From: an uncultured Treponema sp.
GTDB lineage: Bacteria; Spirochaetota; Spirochaetia; Treponematales; Treponemataceae
Assembly (NCBI GenBank): GCA_905372235.1
Contig: CAJPOF010000003.1
Coordinates: forward strand, 1 to 64,000
Length of the DNA stretch: 64,000 nt
Direction of reading: 5' to 3'
The translations under genes were made by a program, and so were the position numbers. This document shows positions 34,680-43,341 of the stretch, in pieces. The notes beneath the pieces are model-generated. The model was not told the DNA's origin. It did no database searches and saw nothing but the letters and a program-made list of their open reading frames with translations. Position 1 is the stretch's first letter. Every line of letters begins with the position of its first letter.

Positions 34680-35253
34680 CACTTTTCTCCTGGACAAAAC
34701 ATAGTTTTACCCAAAAACCTTTTTCATATAAACTCTCTTTGCTCTACAAGGTGCTAACCTAAGAAGAAAAGCTGACGTAAAAACGCATTTTTATTAATAG
34801 AAACTTTAATTACTAACAACTTTCATAACTGGATTCGCTACATTTGTATGACATAAGTCTAAGAGCGAATTTTTATTCTGTCAAATTTTATTTTAAAGAA
34901 TTTTTCCAATCGACGGACTAAAATAAACGTTTTTCAGTCTCCGGAACAGTGCGGCAGAAAACGCTGAATTAGAGTTTTTCGATAATGTTAGAATTTAGAA
35001 CCGATTTTTTCAGCTCGTTTGCTGCCCTGCTATTCAAATATCCGTGGCTGTCCGAAATTCCAGTTTTGGCTAGTTCTCTTGATTTTGTTTTGATGTCATT
35101 GCAATATAGAAACTTGATTTAAAATCCAACGGGGTGTCTAAAAAGTAACAAACCTTTTAGACACCCCGAATATTTTAGATTCCTATGAAAACGAAAACAA
35201 TATAGAAAAGTTGTTTCAACTGACTTCCCGCTTTTGGCGAACAGTTTTTTCGT
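34680..35253. other. 574-base gap between adk and the amylase lipoprotein
   Basis: Promoter region for the lipoprotein-amylase genes plus the adk terminator at 35131-35167. Short AT-rich segments, no open frame with a start signal, no match found to the four repeat families. No known RNA motif seen. Confidence 0.5.
35131..35167 (-). terminator. hairpin terminator downstream of adk
   Basis: Arms 35131-35143 (GGGGTGTCTAAAA) and 35155-35167 are perfectly complementary, 13 bp. It lies 87 bases after the adk stop. A-rich and T-rich ends on both arms allow action on either strand. Confidence 0.75.
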
Positions 35254-35886
35254 TTATTTTACCGGAAAAACTTTCTTGAATTCTTCAAGAAGTTCCGCAG
35301 TTTCGATTGCGGCATCAAAGTTCTGAATTTTTCCTTTTTCCGTGTAGTATTTTATGAGTGGTTCTGTCTGCTCTCGGTAAACGTCCATTCTGTGAAGAAT
35401 CGATTCTTGCTTGTCATCGTCCCTTTGGATTATTTCGCCGCCGCACTTGTCGCAAACTCCTTCTTTTTTAGGCGGAAGCGTAAGAACATTGTAATTTGCA
35501 CCGCACGCCTTGCAGACTCTACGAGTACTCAGCCTCTTTATTACAACTTCGTCCTTCGTCTGAAAATTTACTACAACGACATCAGGGCAAACGGATGAAA
35601 GCAAGTCCGCCTGCGGAATTGTGCGCGGGAATCCGTCCAAAATAAAGCCGTTTTTGCAGTCGTCTTTTGAAAGTCTGTCTTTTACAAGCTCGAACGTAAG
35701 GTCATCGCTCACGAGCGACCCCGAATCGATTATCGCTTTTACTTTTATTCCGAGCGGAGTCTTTTCTTTTATGTTCGCCCTGAAAATATCGCCCGTAGAA
35801 ATATGCGGGATTTTGTAATCTTCTGCGACTTTTACGGCAAGAGAACCTTTGCCTGCCCCCGGTGGTCCTAAAAAAATGAAATTCAT
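35254..35886 (-). CDS. adk: adenylate kinase
   Basis: Interconverts ATP + AMP and 2 ADP. 210 residues with P-loop GPPGAGKGS (7-15; Ser replaces the usual Thr), the AMP-binding ISTGDIFR and DGFPRT segments, and a zinc-type LID with Cys125, Cys128, Cys145 and Cys148. AGGAG precedes the ATG and a TTATAAT box lies at about 35917-35923. In many bacteria adk sits in the ribosomal operon after secY; here it is alone, 15 kb away from it. Confidence 0.97.
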   Translation of the reverse strand: MNFIFLGPPGAGKGSLAVKVAEDYKIPHISTGDIFRANIKEKTPLGIKVKAIIDSGSLVSDDLTFELVKDRLSKDDCKNGFILDGFPRTIPQADLLSSVCPDVVVVNFQTKDEVVIKRLSTRRVCKACGANYNVLTLPPKKEGVCDKCGGEIIQRDDDKQESILHRMDVYREQTEPLIKYYTEKGKIQNFDAAIETAELLEEFKKVFPVK

Positions 35887-35964
35887 CTATAATTCTCCTA
35901 AGATTTTGATTTCGATGATTATAACAAAGAAAAATGCATTTAGCCATCATAAAGATGCAAAAAA

Positions 35965-37176
35965 TCACGGAACGACAAGTTTTAGTTCGGATACATTGTT
36001 TTTTGTGATTTTTCTTACTCGTTCAAGGCACAATTCGGAAATATCGGAAAACCTGCTTTTCCCCGATTTTATTGCTTCCGGTTTTTGAATCAAAATGCAT
36101 TTTCGTTTTCCGCCGTCCAGCAGATTTGCGTTAAAAACCGCCTCTGCCGTAGTTCCGCTTCCGGCAAAAAAATCCATCACGGTGATGTCGTTTTTCATGT
36201 TGACAATCGAAAGAAAATGCTGAATCAATGCGACGGGCTTGGGGTTGTCAAACGAAGATTTTTCGCCTACAAGAAAATCCAGATGTCTTTGCGCGCTTCT
36301 TGTTCCGCCTTTTTCATCGATTATGTTTTTGGGAATTATTTCCGTCCGTTCTCCATTGAATATTTTTTTTCTAGGAACGTTAGCAAAATCCGGAGCTTTT
36401 CCCCAAAAAATCCTGTCTTCTTGCAAAAGTTTTTGCATTTCCTCTTTTTTTACAAGCCATTGCCGTTTCCATTTTTTCCCGGAAGGAGAGACGATTTCAA
36501 AATAGTTCGGGTGCAGAGGATTTGAACGTTTTTCGGAAAAACTTATGCTTCCTGAAAACCATGCGCCTCGCAAATCTCCGTCAGGATTTTCTTTTGCCCA
36601 TGAAGTTTCCTCAAAATCCCTGAAAGCGGAAAGTTTCTTTTTATTTTTTGCGTAACACAGCGTAGATTCTTGCAGCGTTCTGGAAAATGAATCTTTTTTA
36701 CCCTTGCCGTGAAGCCACATAAAATCATTCACGAAATTTTCCTCGCCGAAAATTTTATCGCATAGAAGTTTTAAATGATAAAGTTCCTCTTGCCCGATTG
36801 CCAAAAAAATGCAGCCGGAATCCGAAAGAAGTTTTTTTGCGGACGCAAGGCGGCGGCTCATAAAACTAAGCCAAGCGGAATGTCTGTCAGGCGGCGTGCA
36901 ATCGGATTTTTTGCTCAGCGGAAAGGCATCGTTATACGTGAAAGTTTTTTTTCCCGTGTTGTACGGCGGATCGATGTACATAAAATCGATTTTGCTGGAA
37001 AAGTGATTTTCAAGAAGGCGAAGAACGGGATAATTGTCGCCTGATATAAAAGAATATTGCGAATGTTCAATTGAATCTTTCCATGAAAAATCACCGCATT
37101 CAAGAAAACAATTTTTCACGAAATCGTCGTTGTCCGCCTCTTCGGGAAAATCCGTCCAGTCAAAAGAAAAACTCAT
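35965..37176 (-). CDS. orphan adenine-specific DNA methyltransferase (beta class, Mod-like)
   Basis: 403 residues. The catalytic motif IV FMYIDPPYNTG lies near residue 70 and the SAM-binding motif I VMDFFAGSGTTAEAVF near residue 340, the beta-class order seen in type III Mod and related N6-adenine enzymes. No restriction gene (res) is adjacent, so it may be a solitary methyltransferase. It begins 6 bases after the arsR stop. A TATAAT that includes the arsR stop codon ends 5 bases before its ATG, suggesting an additional leaderless transcript. Target sequence unknown. Confidence 0.88.
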   Translation of the reverse strand: MSFSFDWTDFPEEADNDDFVKNCFLECGDFSWKDSIEHSQYSFISGDNYPVLRLLENHFSSKIDFMYIDPPYNTGKKTFTYNDAFPLSKKSDCTPPDRHSAWLSFMSRRLASAKKLLSDSGCIFLAIGQEELYHLKLLCDKIFGEENFVNDFMWLHGKGKKDSFSRTLQESTLCYAKNKKKLSAFRDFEETSWAKENPDGDLRGAWFSGSISFSEKRSNPLHPNYFEIVSPSGKKWKRQWLVKKEEMQKLLQEDRIFWGKAPDFANVPRKKIFNGERTEIIPKNIIDEKGGTRSAQRHLDFLVGEKSSFDNPKPVALIQHFLSIVNMKNDITVMDFFAGSGTTAEAVFNANLLDGGKRKCILIQKPEAIKSGKSRFSDISELCLERVRKITKNNVSELKLVVP

Positions 37177-37181
37177 GCGGA

Positions 37182-37187
37182 ATTATA
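37182..37187 (-). promoter_or_regulatory. -10 box overlapping the arsR stop, 5 bases before the methyltransferase ATG
   Basis: GTTATAAT on the minus strand contains the TAA stop of the upstream gene, then TCCGC and ATG. No Shine-Dalgarno sequence is present for the methyltransferase. Could be fortuitous. Confidence 0.4.
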
Positions 37188-37503
37188 ACACTTGCTTCAA
37201 ATCTTCAAGATGCTCGCGCCCCAATTTCAAAATAAGGGAAACATGCACGTCGGAAAGCGAATAGATTAGCGATTTTCCGTCTCGTCGGAATTTTATGAGG
37301 CTGCTGGTTTTTAAAATCCGCAACTGATGGCTTACCGCCGATTGCGTCATGTCAAGACGCTGGGCAATTTCGTTCACCGCCATTTCTTTTTCATGAAGAA
37401 TAAAAAGAATCCTGATTCTTGTGGTGTCGCCAAAAATTTTGTAAAGTTCCGCAAGTTCAAGCAGCATTTTTTCATCAGGCATGATGCTTTCCGAATTTTC
37501 CAT
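37183..37503 (-). CDS. ArsR/SmtB-family repressor with zinc-type alpha-5 site
   Basis: Winged-helix metal-responsive repressor, 106 residues, starting MENSESIMPDEK (ATG at 37503, GAGGTG just upstream). The recognition helix reads MTQSAVSHQLRIL. The C-terminal helix carries Asp85, His87, His98 and Asp101, spaced D-X-H-X10-H-X2-D as in SmtB and CzrA zinc/cobalt sensors; the alpha-3 Cys motif of arsenic or cadmium sensors is absent. A perfect TGAACA-AC-TGTTCA palindrome at its own promoter indicates autorepression. No metal efflux pump is adjacent; the downstream gene is the DNA methyltransferase. Confidence 0.9.
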   Translation of the reverse strand: MENSESIMPDEKMLLELAELYKIFGDTTRIRILFILHEKEMAVNEIAQRLDMTQSAVSHQLRILKTSSLIKFRRDGKSLIYSLSDVHVSLILKLGREHLEDLKQVL

Positions 37504-37521
37504 AAGCACCTCATTATTAAT

Positions 37522-37565
37522 TGAACAACTGTTCATATAATAAATTCACAAAACGCACTTGTCAA
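37522..37565 (-). promoter_or_regulatory. arsR promoter with ArsR/SmtB-type operator
   Basis: Minus strand: TTGACA (37560-37565, perfect), 17 bases, TATTAT (37537-37542), then a 6-2-6 palindrome TGAACA-GT-TGTTCA at 37522-37535 covering the expected start site. Position and sequence match operators of SmtB/CzrA-type repressors. Confidence 0.75.
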
Positions 37566-37745
37566 TCCCAATCAAATGTATTCGGATTTGAAAAACGAAA
37601 GGTAATTTTTTAGGAAAGCGAGATTTTTTATTGTTCGCCGAGAATTAGAAGCGCAAAGACGATTTTAAAAACATTTCTACATACGCTTTTGTGTTCCGGG
37701 CAAGAAATCGTCGGGATTCAACTTTTCTAAGCCTGTCCGGTAGCA

Positions 37746-38237
37746 TCAAAGGATTTTTAGGTCCTTGCAGTCAAGATAAAAATAATCAAGCCCGTCAGCG
37801 GTTTGGGACATCACAAACCTTCCGATTATTTCGATTTCTGTACCTTCGGGAGGCAAATCTTCCGCCTCAAAAGAATAATCGTCGGCAAATTTGAATTCCA
37901 ATCCTTGCTGGCAGCACGCCAAAGCATCCGAAACGATTACGGAATTAACCGGCTCCGTTTCGCCGTTCGGGATAAATCGGACAAATGTTCCTCCCACTTT
38001 TATGAGCCGTCCTTCATATTCTTCGGGCATAATCAGCATATTGAAGACCTGCGCATACACCATGTTCGAGTTCATTTCGGTAAGGTCGATGCCTATTTGC
38101 TCGCCCTCGAATTTTTCTTCGGTGTTGGACTTTATTTTTGAAATTCTTCGGTCGGAAGGATCTTCATACGGATTTTTCTTTGAACACCCAAAGATGAAAA
38201 AAGATATGGCAAACATCAATACAACGGTTTTTTTCAT
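37746..38237 (-). CDS. small lipoprotein, possible relation to TIGR03943/YcgQ-type domains
   Basis: 163 residues. Lipobox signal (ISFFIFGC, Cys18) followed by a charged spacer and a beta-rich domain (about 60-163) reading LIKVGGTFVRFI, VSDALACCQQGLEFKF and GTEIEIIGRFV. The Cys-Cys in a strand context and the order of segments resemble the soluble domain of TIGR03943/YcgQ proteins, which are often found with zinc homeostasis genes; this is a pattern resemblance only. An ArsR zinc-type repressor gene follows 243 bases downstream, which makes the resemblance worth testing. Confidence 0.6.
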   Translation of the reverse strand: MKKTVVLMFAISFFIFGCSKKNPYEDPSDRRISKIKSNTEEKFEGEQIGIDLTEMNSNMVYAQVFNMLIMPEEYEGRLIKVGGTFVRFIPNGETEPVNSVIVSDALACCQQGLEFKFADDYSFEAEDLPPEGTEIEIIGRFVMSQTADGLDYFYLDCKDLKIL

Positions 38238-38272
38238 AAAATTTTCTCCGGAACAGAATGTTCAAGATGCGG

Positions 38273-38307
38273 AAAAAATCCGCACCTCGCAGAAAACCTT
38301 GTGCGGA
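38273..38307 (-). terminator. rho-independent terminator of tkt
   Basis: On the minus strand TCCGCAC and GTGCGGA pair around a 15-base loop, followed by six T, starting 5 bases after the tkt stop. Confidence 0.88.
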
Positions 38308-38312
38308 CAGGA

Positions 38313-40286
38313 CTATTTTTTTAACAAGTCTGAAAGGTCTTTTGCCGTAAAGTGAAGGTATTCTGCAACTTTTGCCGCAGGCCCAGAAGTTCCAAAACGG
38401 TCTATGCAAAACAAGTCGATTCTGCTTGTGGCATAACTTTTCCAGTCCGAACTGATTCCCGCCTCCGCACAGACGACCCTAGCCGCTCCTCCGATGAGAT
38501 TGTTTTTCACGGATTGGTCGGCTAGGTCGAATTTTGTAAAATCCATCACGGAGACAACGCGAACTTTTTTTTCAGGAGTAAGACCGGCGGCCTCGATTGC
38601 GGTGGAAACTTCCGAACCTGTTGCAAGAATCGTAATGTCGGGAACTCCGTCGCAATCAAGAGCGACGTACGCTCCGTGTGCGGAAAGTTTTTCCTCCCAG
38701 TTTTTATCGGATTTTGAAAATCCCTGAACGGTCTGCCTTGTGATTACTATACATACGGGATGGTCTTCTGATTTGCACGCAATTTTCCAAGCCTCCAAAG
38801 TTTCCTGGGCATCGGCAGGGCGCAACACCTGGACGTTCGGGATGGTTCTAAGCGAAGACAGCGTTTCAACCGGTTGGTGCGTGGGTCCGTCTTCGCCGAC
38901 ATAAATCGAATCGTGGGAAAAAATATATATGCCCGGAAGCTTCATCAGAGCCGCAAGCCTAAGCTGGGGTCTAAGATAGTCTGCAAAAATTAGGAATGTT
39001 GCGCAGAACGGACGCAATCCTCCGTGAAGGCACATTCCCGAAACAAAAGCGCTCATCGCAAACTCTCTGATTCCGTACTCAATCATGCGACCTTTTCGGT
39101 TTTCAGGAGCGAATATTCCATCGCAATCTTTTAGGATGGTCTTGTTCGGACCTGCCAAATCCGCCGAGCCGCCAACGATATTTTTGTAACGCTGGCACAT
39201 TGCGTTCAGCGTTTTTCCGCTCGCATCTCTGGTCGCCATTTTATCCGTGCTTGAAAATTCAGGGAGGGGAAAATCGCCCATCGCTTCGTTGTTATGAAAA
39301 GCATCCCACATTTTCCTAAGTTCCGGATTTTCGTTTGACCATGCGTCAAATTCTTTGTTCCAGTTGTCCTCGCACGAAGCCCACTGCGCTTTTTTTGAAG
39401 AAAAATATTCGTAGGCTTCAGGAACGACGAAAAATTCCTTGTCTTCGGGAATGCCAAGTGCTTTTTTTGCGGCTTTTACGTTTTCTTCGCCCAGTGGAGC
39501 GCCATGCGTGTCCGCCGAACCCTGATTCGGAGAAAATTTTCCTATAGTCGATTCCAAAATTATCAGCGTCGGTTTGTCGGAAACTTTTTTTGCCTTTTCG
39601 ACAAGTTCGATAATTTCGACGGGCTTGTACATATCGCCGGTAAGAACCTGCCAGCCGTAAGCCTCGTAACGCTTTGCGATGTCCTCGTCAAAAGTAATAT
39701 CCGTAGGTCCGTCGATAGAAATTTTATTCCGGTCATAAAATACAATCAGTTTTCCAAGTTTTTGAGTTCCCGCAAAAGAACTTGCCTCGGAAGAAACGCC
39801 TTCTTCAAGGCAGCCTTCGCCCACCAAAGAATAGGTGTAGTGGTCTACGATTTTGCGCTTTTCCGTATTGAAACGAGCGGCAAGCATGGTCTCCGCCATC
39901 GCCATTCCGACCGCCATTGAAACGCCTTGACCCAACGGACCTGCCGTACATTCAACGCCGTCGGTTACGCCATACTCAGGATGCCCGCAGCAAACAGAAC
40001 CTACCTGCCTGAACGACTTTATATCGTCCATCGTAACCTTGTATCCGCTCAAATGCAGAATAGAATAAAGCAACATTGAGCCGTGACCGGCAGACAGAAC
40101 GAATCTGTCCCTATCCGCCCACTTTGAATCTGCAGGATTATGTTTTAGGATTTCTCCGTAAAGAACTGCGGCAAGTTCTGCCGCACCAAGGGGCGTTCCC
40201 GGATGCCCGGAATTCGCCTTCTGAATGGCATCCATAGAAAGACTTCTGATAGAAGTCGCAACCGCATTAATCTCGCTCTCGTTCAT
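38313..40286 (-). CDS. tkt: transketolase
   Basis: Thiamine-diphosphate enzyme of the non-oxidative pentose phosphate pathway. 657 residues. Start MNESEINAVATSIR at 40286 (GGGGA just upstream). N-terminal SGHPGTPLGAAEL; ThDP-binding GEGCLEEGVSSEA with DRNKISIDG; pyrimidine domain with IEYGIREFAMSA, FADYLRPQLRLAAL and HDSIYVGEDGPTHQPVE. All catalytic signatures are present. It starts 62 bases after the EIIA gene on the same strand and ends at a strong terminator. Confidence 0.97.
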   Translation of the reverse strand: MNESEINAVATSIRSLSMDAIQKANSGHPGTPLGAAELAAVLYGEILKHNPADSKWADRDRFVLSAGHGSMLLYSILHLSGYKVTMDDIKSFRQVGSVCCGHPEYGVTDGVECTAGPLGQGVSMAVGMAMAETMLAARFNTEKRKIVDHYTYSLVGEGCLEEGVSSEASSFAGTQKLGKLIVFYDRNKISIDGPTDITFDEDIAKRYEAYGWQVLTGDMYKPVEIIELVEKAKKVSDKPTLIILESTIGKFSPNQGSADTHGAPLGEENVKAAKKALGIPEDKEFFVVPEAYEYFSSKKAQWASCEDNWNKEFDAWSNENPELRKMWDAFHNNEAMGDFPLPEFSSTDKMATRDASGKTLNAMCQRYKNIVGGSADLAGPNKTILKDCDGIFAPENRKGRMIEYGIREFAMSAFVSGMCLHGGLRPFCATFLIFADYLRPQLRLAALMKLPGIYIFSHDSIYVGEDGPTHQPVETLSSLRTIPNVQVLRPADAQETLEAWKIACKSEDHPVCIVITRQTVQGFSKSDKNWEEKLSAHGAYVALDCDGVPDITILATGSEVSTAIEAAGLTPEKKVRVVSVMDFTKFDLADQSVKNNLIGGAARVVCAEAGISSDWKSYATSRIDLFCIDRFGTSGPAAKVAEYLHFTAKDLSDLLKK

Positions 40287-40348
40287 CGAGTTCCCCACGA
40301 ATTTTGATAATTTTAGGGCGACATACAAAAACATCGCCCATTGACTGA

Positions 40349-40807
40349 CTAAGAAAGTTCGTTCACTGCCGCAAGGATTTCTTCTTCGGACGCACGGCGT
40401 TCCAAAACACTCCTGAATTTAGGTTTTCGGAAAAGTCCAGCCAAAGTCGATAGAATCTGCAAATGTGTCTGCGGATTTTGAGTCAGAAGAATGAACATCA
40501 CGTAAACCTTAATCTCGTCGGGAGCTTTCATGTCTATAGGCTCTTTTAGGTACACCACCGAAACTCTTTGGTCATCTTCCGATGTGATGATTGAAGCCCT
40601 TGCATGAGGAAGCGCAATTCCGTTTCCTACCGCCGTGCTCATAATTTTCTCACGAGCGCACAACGCTTCGTAAACCGTAGTCTTATTGACAGCCGGAGGA
40701 AATTCCACGGAATCGGTAAATTTCTTGTAAATCTCCTCTGCGGTGCTTCCTTCCATAGAGTGATAAACTCCGCCCTTGCGAATAAGAGTTGCTATATCTG
40801 CAGCCAT
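40349..40807 (-). CDS. PTS EIIA-2 (fructose/Ntr type) domain protein
   Basis: 152 residues, a single EIIA domain with the phosphorylatable His in GNGIALPHAR (about residue 68). No EIIB or EIIC domain is encoded nearby, and the length fits regulatory PtsN-type proteins. Treponemes commonly keep regulatory PTS fragments without sugar permeases, so a signalling role is more likely than sugar uptake. GAGAGGTACTG precedes the ATG. It lies between a 489-residue unknown protein and transketolase, all on the same strand. Confidence 0.85.
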   Translation of the reverse strand: MAADIATLIRKGGVYHSMEGSTAEEIYKKFTDSVEFPPAVNKTTVYEALCAREKIMSTAVGNGIALPHARASIITSEDDQRVSVVYLKEPIDMKAPDEIKVYVMFILLTQNPQTHLQILSTLAGLFRKPKFRSVLERRASEEEILAAVNELS

Positions 40808-40846
40808 CAGTACCTCTCCATTTTTATGATTTTTTCTAAAAAGTTT

Positions 40847-42316
40847 CTATCGTTTTATAATCTTAAAGCCATTCCTTGATTCTTTAGCCATGGCTTCCTT
40901 GAGTTCCTCCGCCGCACATTCAAAATCGAACCTCATAACCTCAAGCGAAAAACCGATTTCGTCCAACTCTTCTTTAAGAGGGTTTGGGTCGTTCGCCAGT
41001 GCATCGATAAGGTGCATGACATGGGCATAAAGCTGGGAAAGAACGACCAAGGATTGTTGTGGATAAGCCTTCAAGTCCTTTCCTTCAATGTCAATCAAAA
41101 CGACAAATTCGTTGATGATCGCATAAAGTTCCAAAGTAGCGTGGCGTATATCACCGATTACGGAATCTTCAAAACGATTATACCTAGGCGCAAGTATATC
41201 ATGTAGCGATTTCAAGTGCAATAACAAGAGCTTTTTCTGCTCGTCCGAATAATATTCCTGAAACGGATACATTTTTTTCATGACTGATTCATAATCTTCG
41301 CTTTCCGTAAAAAGCATATCGAGCAAAAACGATTGGGTAAGAGTGTTTTTTGAAGGCGACATCGGCGGACACCTTGCAAACTTTGAATCCTGAACGGAAT
41401 CTTCGATGAAAGCCATATTCCACATTCCGACGGCTGGAACATCTTCGCCTTTTTTCCAGATTCTGCTTTCCACACCGAACGGCTGAATCCCGATTTTTTT
41501 TGAATTCGTGAAAAATTCTTCGATAGAACCGCAATCTTTACGGGTAAAAATATCTCCGCCAAAAAAGAATATGTAAGCCAGCTGCTCTTCTATGGAATCC
41601 ATCGGACCGATAAAATCCAAAGAGTCTAGCATATAGTTTTCAAGGTTTTCGTACCATTTTGTGCGTTCCTCGTCCCGGTCTGTGGTCTGAAAAGGATTTT
41701 CCGCGCGCTTGTCAATTTCAAGCTCGATTTTGCCCTTGTCCCAATTTAGAAGACGACACAGAATTCTGTCGCCGTAGGAAAATCCGTCTTTTATCAACGG
41801 CGCAAGCGAAATCGAAGTCAGTTCGATTTCGTTCGGAAGCGTAAAATTCAGATTTGAAAGATTCATTTTTCCGTGATTCACCGGATCTTCGGCTATATAA
41901 CGAACGGAAAATTCTTCGCCGTAAAGATAAAAAAAATCCAGCGCAAGTTCGCTTGGGAAAGCGGCGACTTTTTGGGAAAGTTTTTTCCCTTTGTAAAAAA
42001 ACTTCAGTTCGCAACTAAGGACATCGGAATCAACAAACGGAATGCACCTTCCGCCCGGAACAAAAACTTTTTTGTCAAATTCATTGCGGGTCGGCTTAAA
42101 ACTAAAATATTTTCCGGTGAAAAATCCCGCCCTTGTCTGAAAACGCCCTCCGCCCAAGGAAAAAACCTCGAATGAATTTTCAAGAAAATCCCGGACGTTT
42201 TTTAGAGACCACTTTTCTCCTTGATAACTCAGAAACGTCGAAAAATCCTTTGACGTAAAAACGTCGGTATAATGACGAAAAAAAGACTTGATTGCCTCAT
42301 CGAGATTAAAACTCAT
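40847..42316 (-). CDS. 489-residue protein, unknown
   Basis: Soluble, no signal peptide or membrane segment. The N-terminal half is beta-rich and basic (GGRFQTRAGFFTGKYFSFKP, FVPGGRCIPFVDSDVLSC), the middle acidic (DRDEERTKWYENLENYMLDS), and the C-terminal part (about 370-489) predicted helical (LLLLHLKSLHDILAPRYNRF, LSQLYAHVMHLIDALANDPN). No domain was recognised. The start has no clear Shine-Dalgarno sequence; TAGTAT lies shortly before it. It precedes the EIIA gene by 39 bases, so the pair is probably cotranscribed. Likely a treponemal conserved protein, judged only from its housekeeping setting. Confidence 0.75.
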   Translation of the reverse strand: MSFNLDEAIKSFFRHYTDVFTSKDFSTFLSYQGEKWSLKNVRDFLENSFEVFSLGGGRFQTRAGFFTGKYFSFKPTRNEFDKKVFVPGGRCIPFVDSDVLSCELKFFYKGKKLSQKVAAFPSELALDFFYLYGEEFSVRYIAEDPVNHGKMNLSNLNFTLPNEIELTSISLAPLIKDGFSYGDRILCRLLNWDKGKIELEIDKRAENPFQTTDRDEERTKWYENLENYMLDSLDFIGPMDSIEEQLAYIFFFGGDIFTRKDCGSIEEFFTNSKKIGIQPFGVESRIWKKGEDVPAVGMWNMAFIEDSVQDSKFARCPPMSPSKNTLTQSFLLDMLFTESEDYESVMKKMYPFQEYYSDEQKKLLLLHLKSLHDILAPRYNRFEDSVIGDIRHATLELYAIINEFVVLIDIEGKDLKAYPQQSLVVLSQLYAHVMHLIDALANDPNPLKEELDEIGFSLEVMRFDFECAAEELKEAMAKESRNGFKIIKR

Positions 42317-42399
42317 ATCGGTTAAAAAATACTAACGAATCGTTGTTTTTTCAACAGTTGATAAAAACAGCGGAAAAAGGATTTTCTCAAATTCGGGTT

Positions 42400-43044
42400 T
42401 TATACAACACGCAAATCTTCCGCTTCAACGCCGATTTTTTCAAGGATTTTTTCAAACTGGGACACGGAAATTCCGGTTACTTTCACGGAAAGTTTTCGCT
42501 TATTTTTTTCGTGCCATTCCCTTGTTACCAAGGAAATTATGTTTCCTTTCATTTCGGAGATTTCTTTTGAAAGGCACGAAATCATTCCGGGCTTGTCTTC
42601 CATGCAAAGCGTGGCACGCACTCCTTTTTGTCTTGCGCCGAACATATCCGTAAAAAGATGAAAAAGGTCGCTTTCCGTTACGATTCCCACAAGAACTTTG
42701 CCTTTCATCACGGGAACGCAGCCAATCTGATTGTCAACCATGATTCTTGCACATTCTTCAACAACTTCGCTTTCCATTACGGTGATGACTTTTTTGCTCA
42801 TTATTTTTGAAACGGTCAGTTTTGAAAGGAGGTAGCCGATTTCAAACATATCGAGGGTTGTTGCATCCGAAGGACCGGCTTTTGCCAGGTCGTTTTTTGT
42901 AAGGATTCCGACAAGATTTTTTTCCTTGTCGATGACGGGAAGTTTGCTGATTTTGTGCTTGTTCATCAAAGCTTTGGCATCCGTCAGAGATGCATCGGAA
43001 ACAACGCATATAGGATCTTTTGTCATGACATTTTTCACAATCAT
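42400..43044 (-). CDS. CBS-pair protein with C-terminal ACT-like domain
   Basis: 214 residues starting MIVKNVMTKDPICVVSDASL at the ATG with TGGAGG upstream. Two CBS motifs (about 1-60 and 75-135; VGILTKNDLAKAG, VGIVTESDLFHLF) form a Bateman module that would bind an adenine nucleotide. An ACT-like region follows (about 145-205, TLCMEDKPGMISCLSKEISE). This pairing occurs in AcuB-like regulators. No enzyme partner is adjacent. Cytoplasmic. Confidence 0.85.
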   Translation of the reverse strand: MIVKNVMTKDPICVVSDASLTDAKALMNKHKISKLPVIDKEKNLVGILTKNDLAKAGPSDATTLDMFEIGYLLSKLTVSKIMSKKVITVMESEVVEECARIMVDNQIGCVPVMKGKVLVGIVTESDLFHLFTDMFGARQKGVRATLCMEDKPGMISCLSKEISEMKGNIISLVTREWHEKNKRKLSVKVTGISVSQFEKILEKIGVEAEDLRVV

Positions 43045-43194
43045 AAATAACCTCCAAAATACAAACACGTTTTAGTGCGGCTTGAATTATAACACAAAAT
43101 CTCTGCTTGGGTGAACGACATTTTTCAAAATCGCAGCTTTTTGCGCTGAGCGTGAAGCGGTTGCCGAAGGCAAGGCGGACGGCAAAGCCGTTCG

Positions 43195-43236
43195 ACCGAG
43201 CGTTAGCGGGCCGCGGAAGGCGAGTGGGAGGAAAAT
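43195..43236 (+). repeat. dispersed GC-rich repeat, family C copy 1
   Basis: ACCGAGCGTTAGCGGGCCGC followed by GGAAGGCGAGTGGGA, matching 48098-48137 on the opposite strand with few differences and one or two small indels. Both copies are intergenic. Confidence 0.65.
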
Positions 43237-43329
43237 CTGCGCCAGTATTATGCAAATAAAAAATAAAAAACGGTTTTCTTTGCGTGAAGTTCGTCGCCTT
43301 TTCCTATGGGCGGATTTTTGCGCTCGTGG

Positions 43330-43335
43330 TACAAT
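43330..43335 (+). promoter_or_regulatory. -10 box 6 bases before the dGTPase ATG (leaderless type)
   Basis: TACAAT, then GTGCGC and ATG at 43342. No Shine-Dalgarno sequence. -35 not convincing. Confidence 0.4.
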
Positions 43336-43341
43336 GTGCGC

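Larger units (their letters stand above)
43045..43341. other. 297-base divergent region between the CBS and dGTPase genes
   Basis: It contains a GC-rich block at 43136-43236, out of keeping with its surroundings, including repeat family C copy 1 (43195-43236). The dGTPase -10 box is at 43330-43335. Confidence 0.5.

Noticed and set aside
41053..41061. Single DnaA-box-like 9-mer
   Set aside because: Isolated and inside a coding region; expected by chance.
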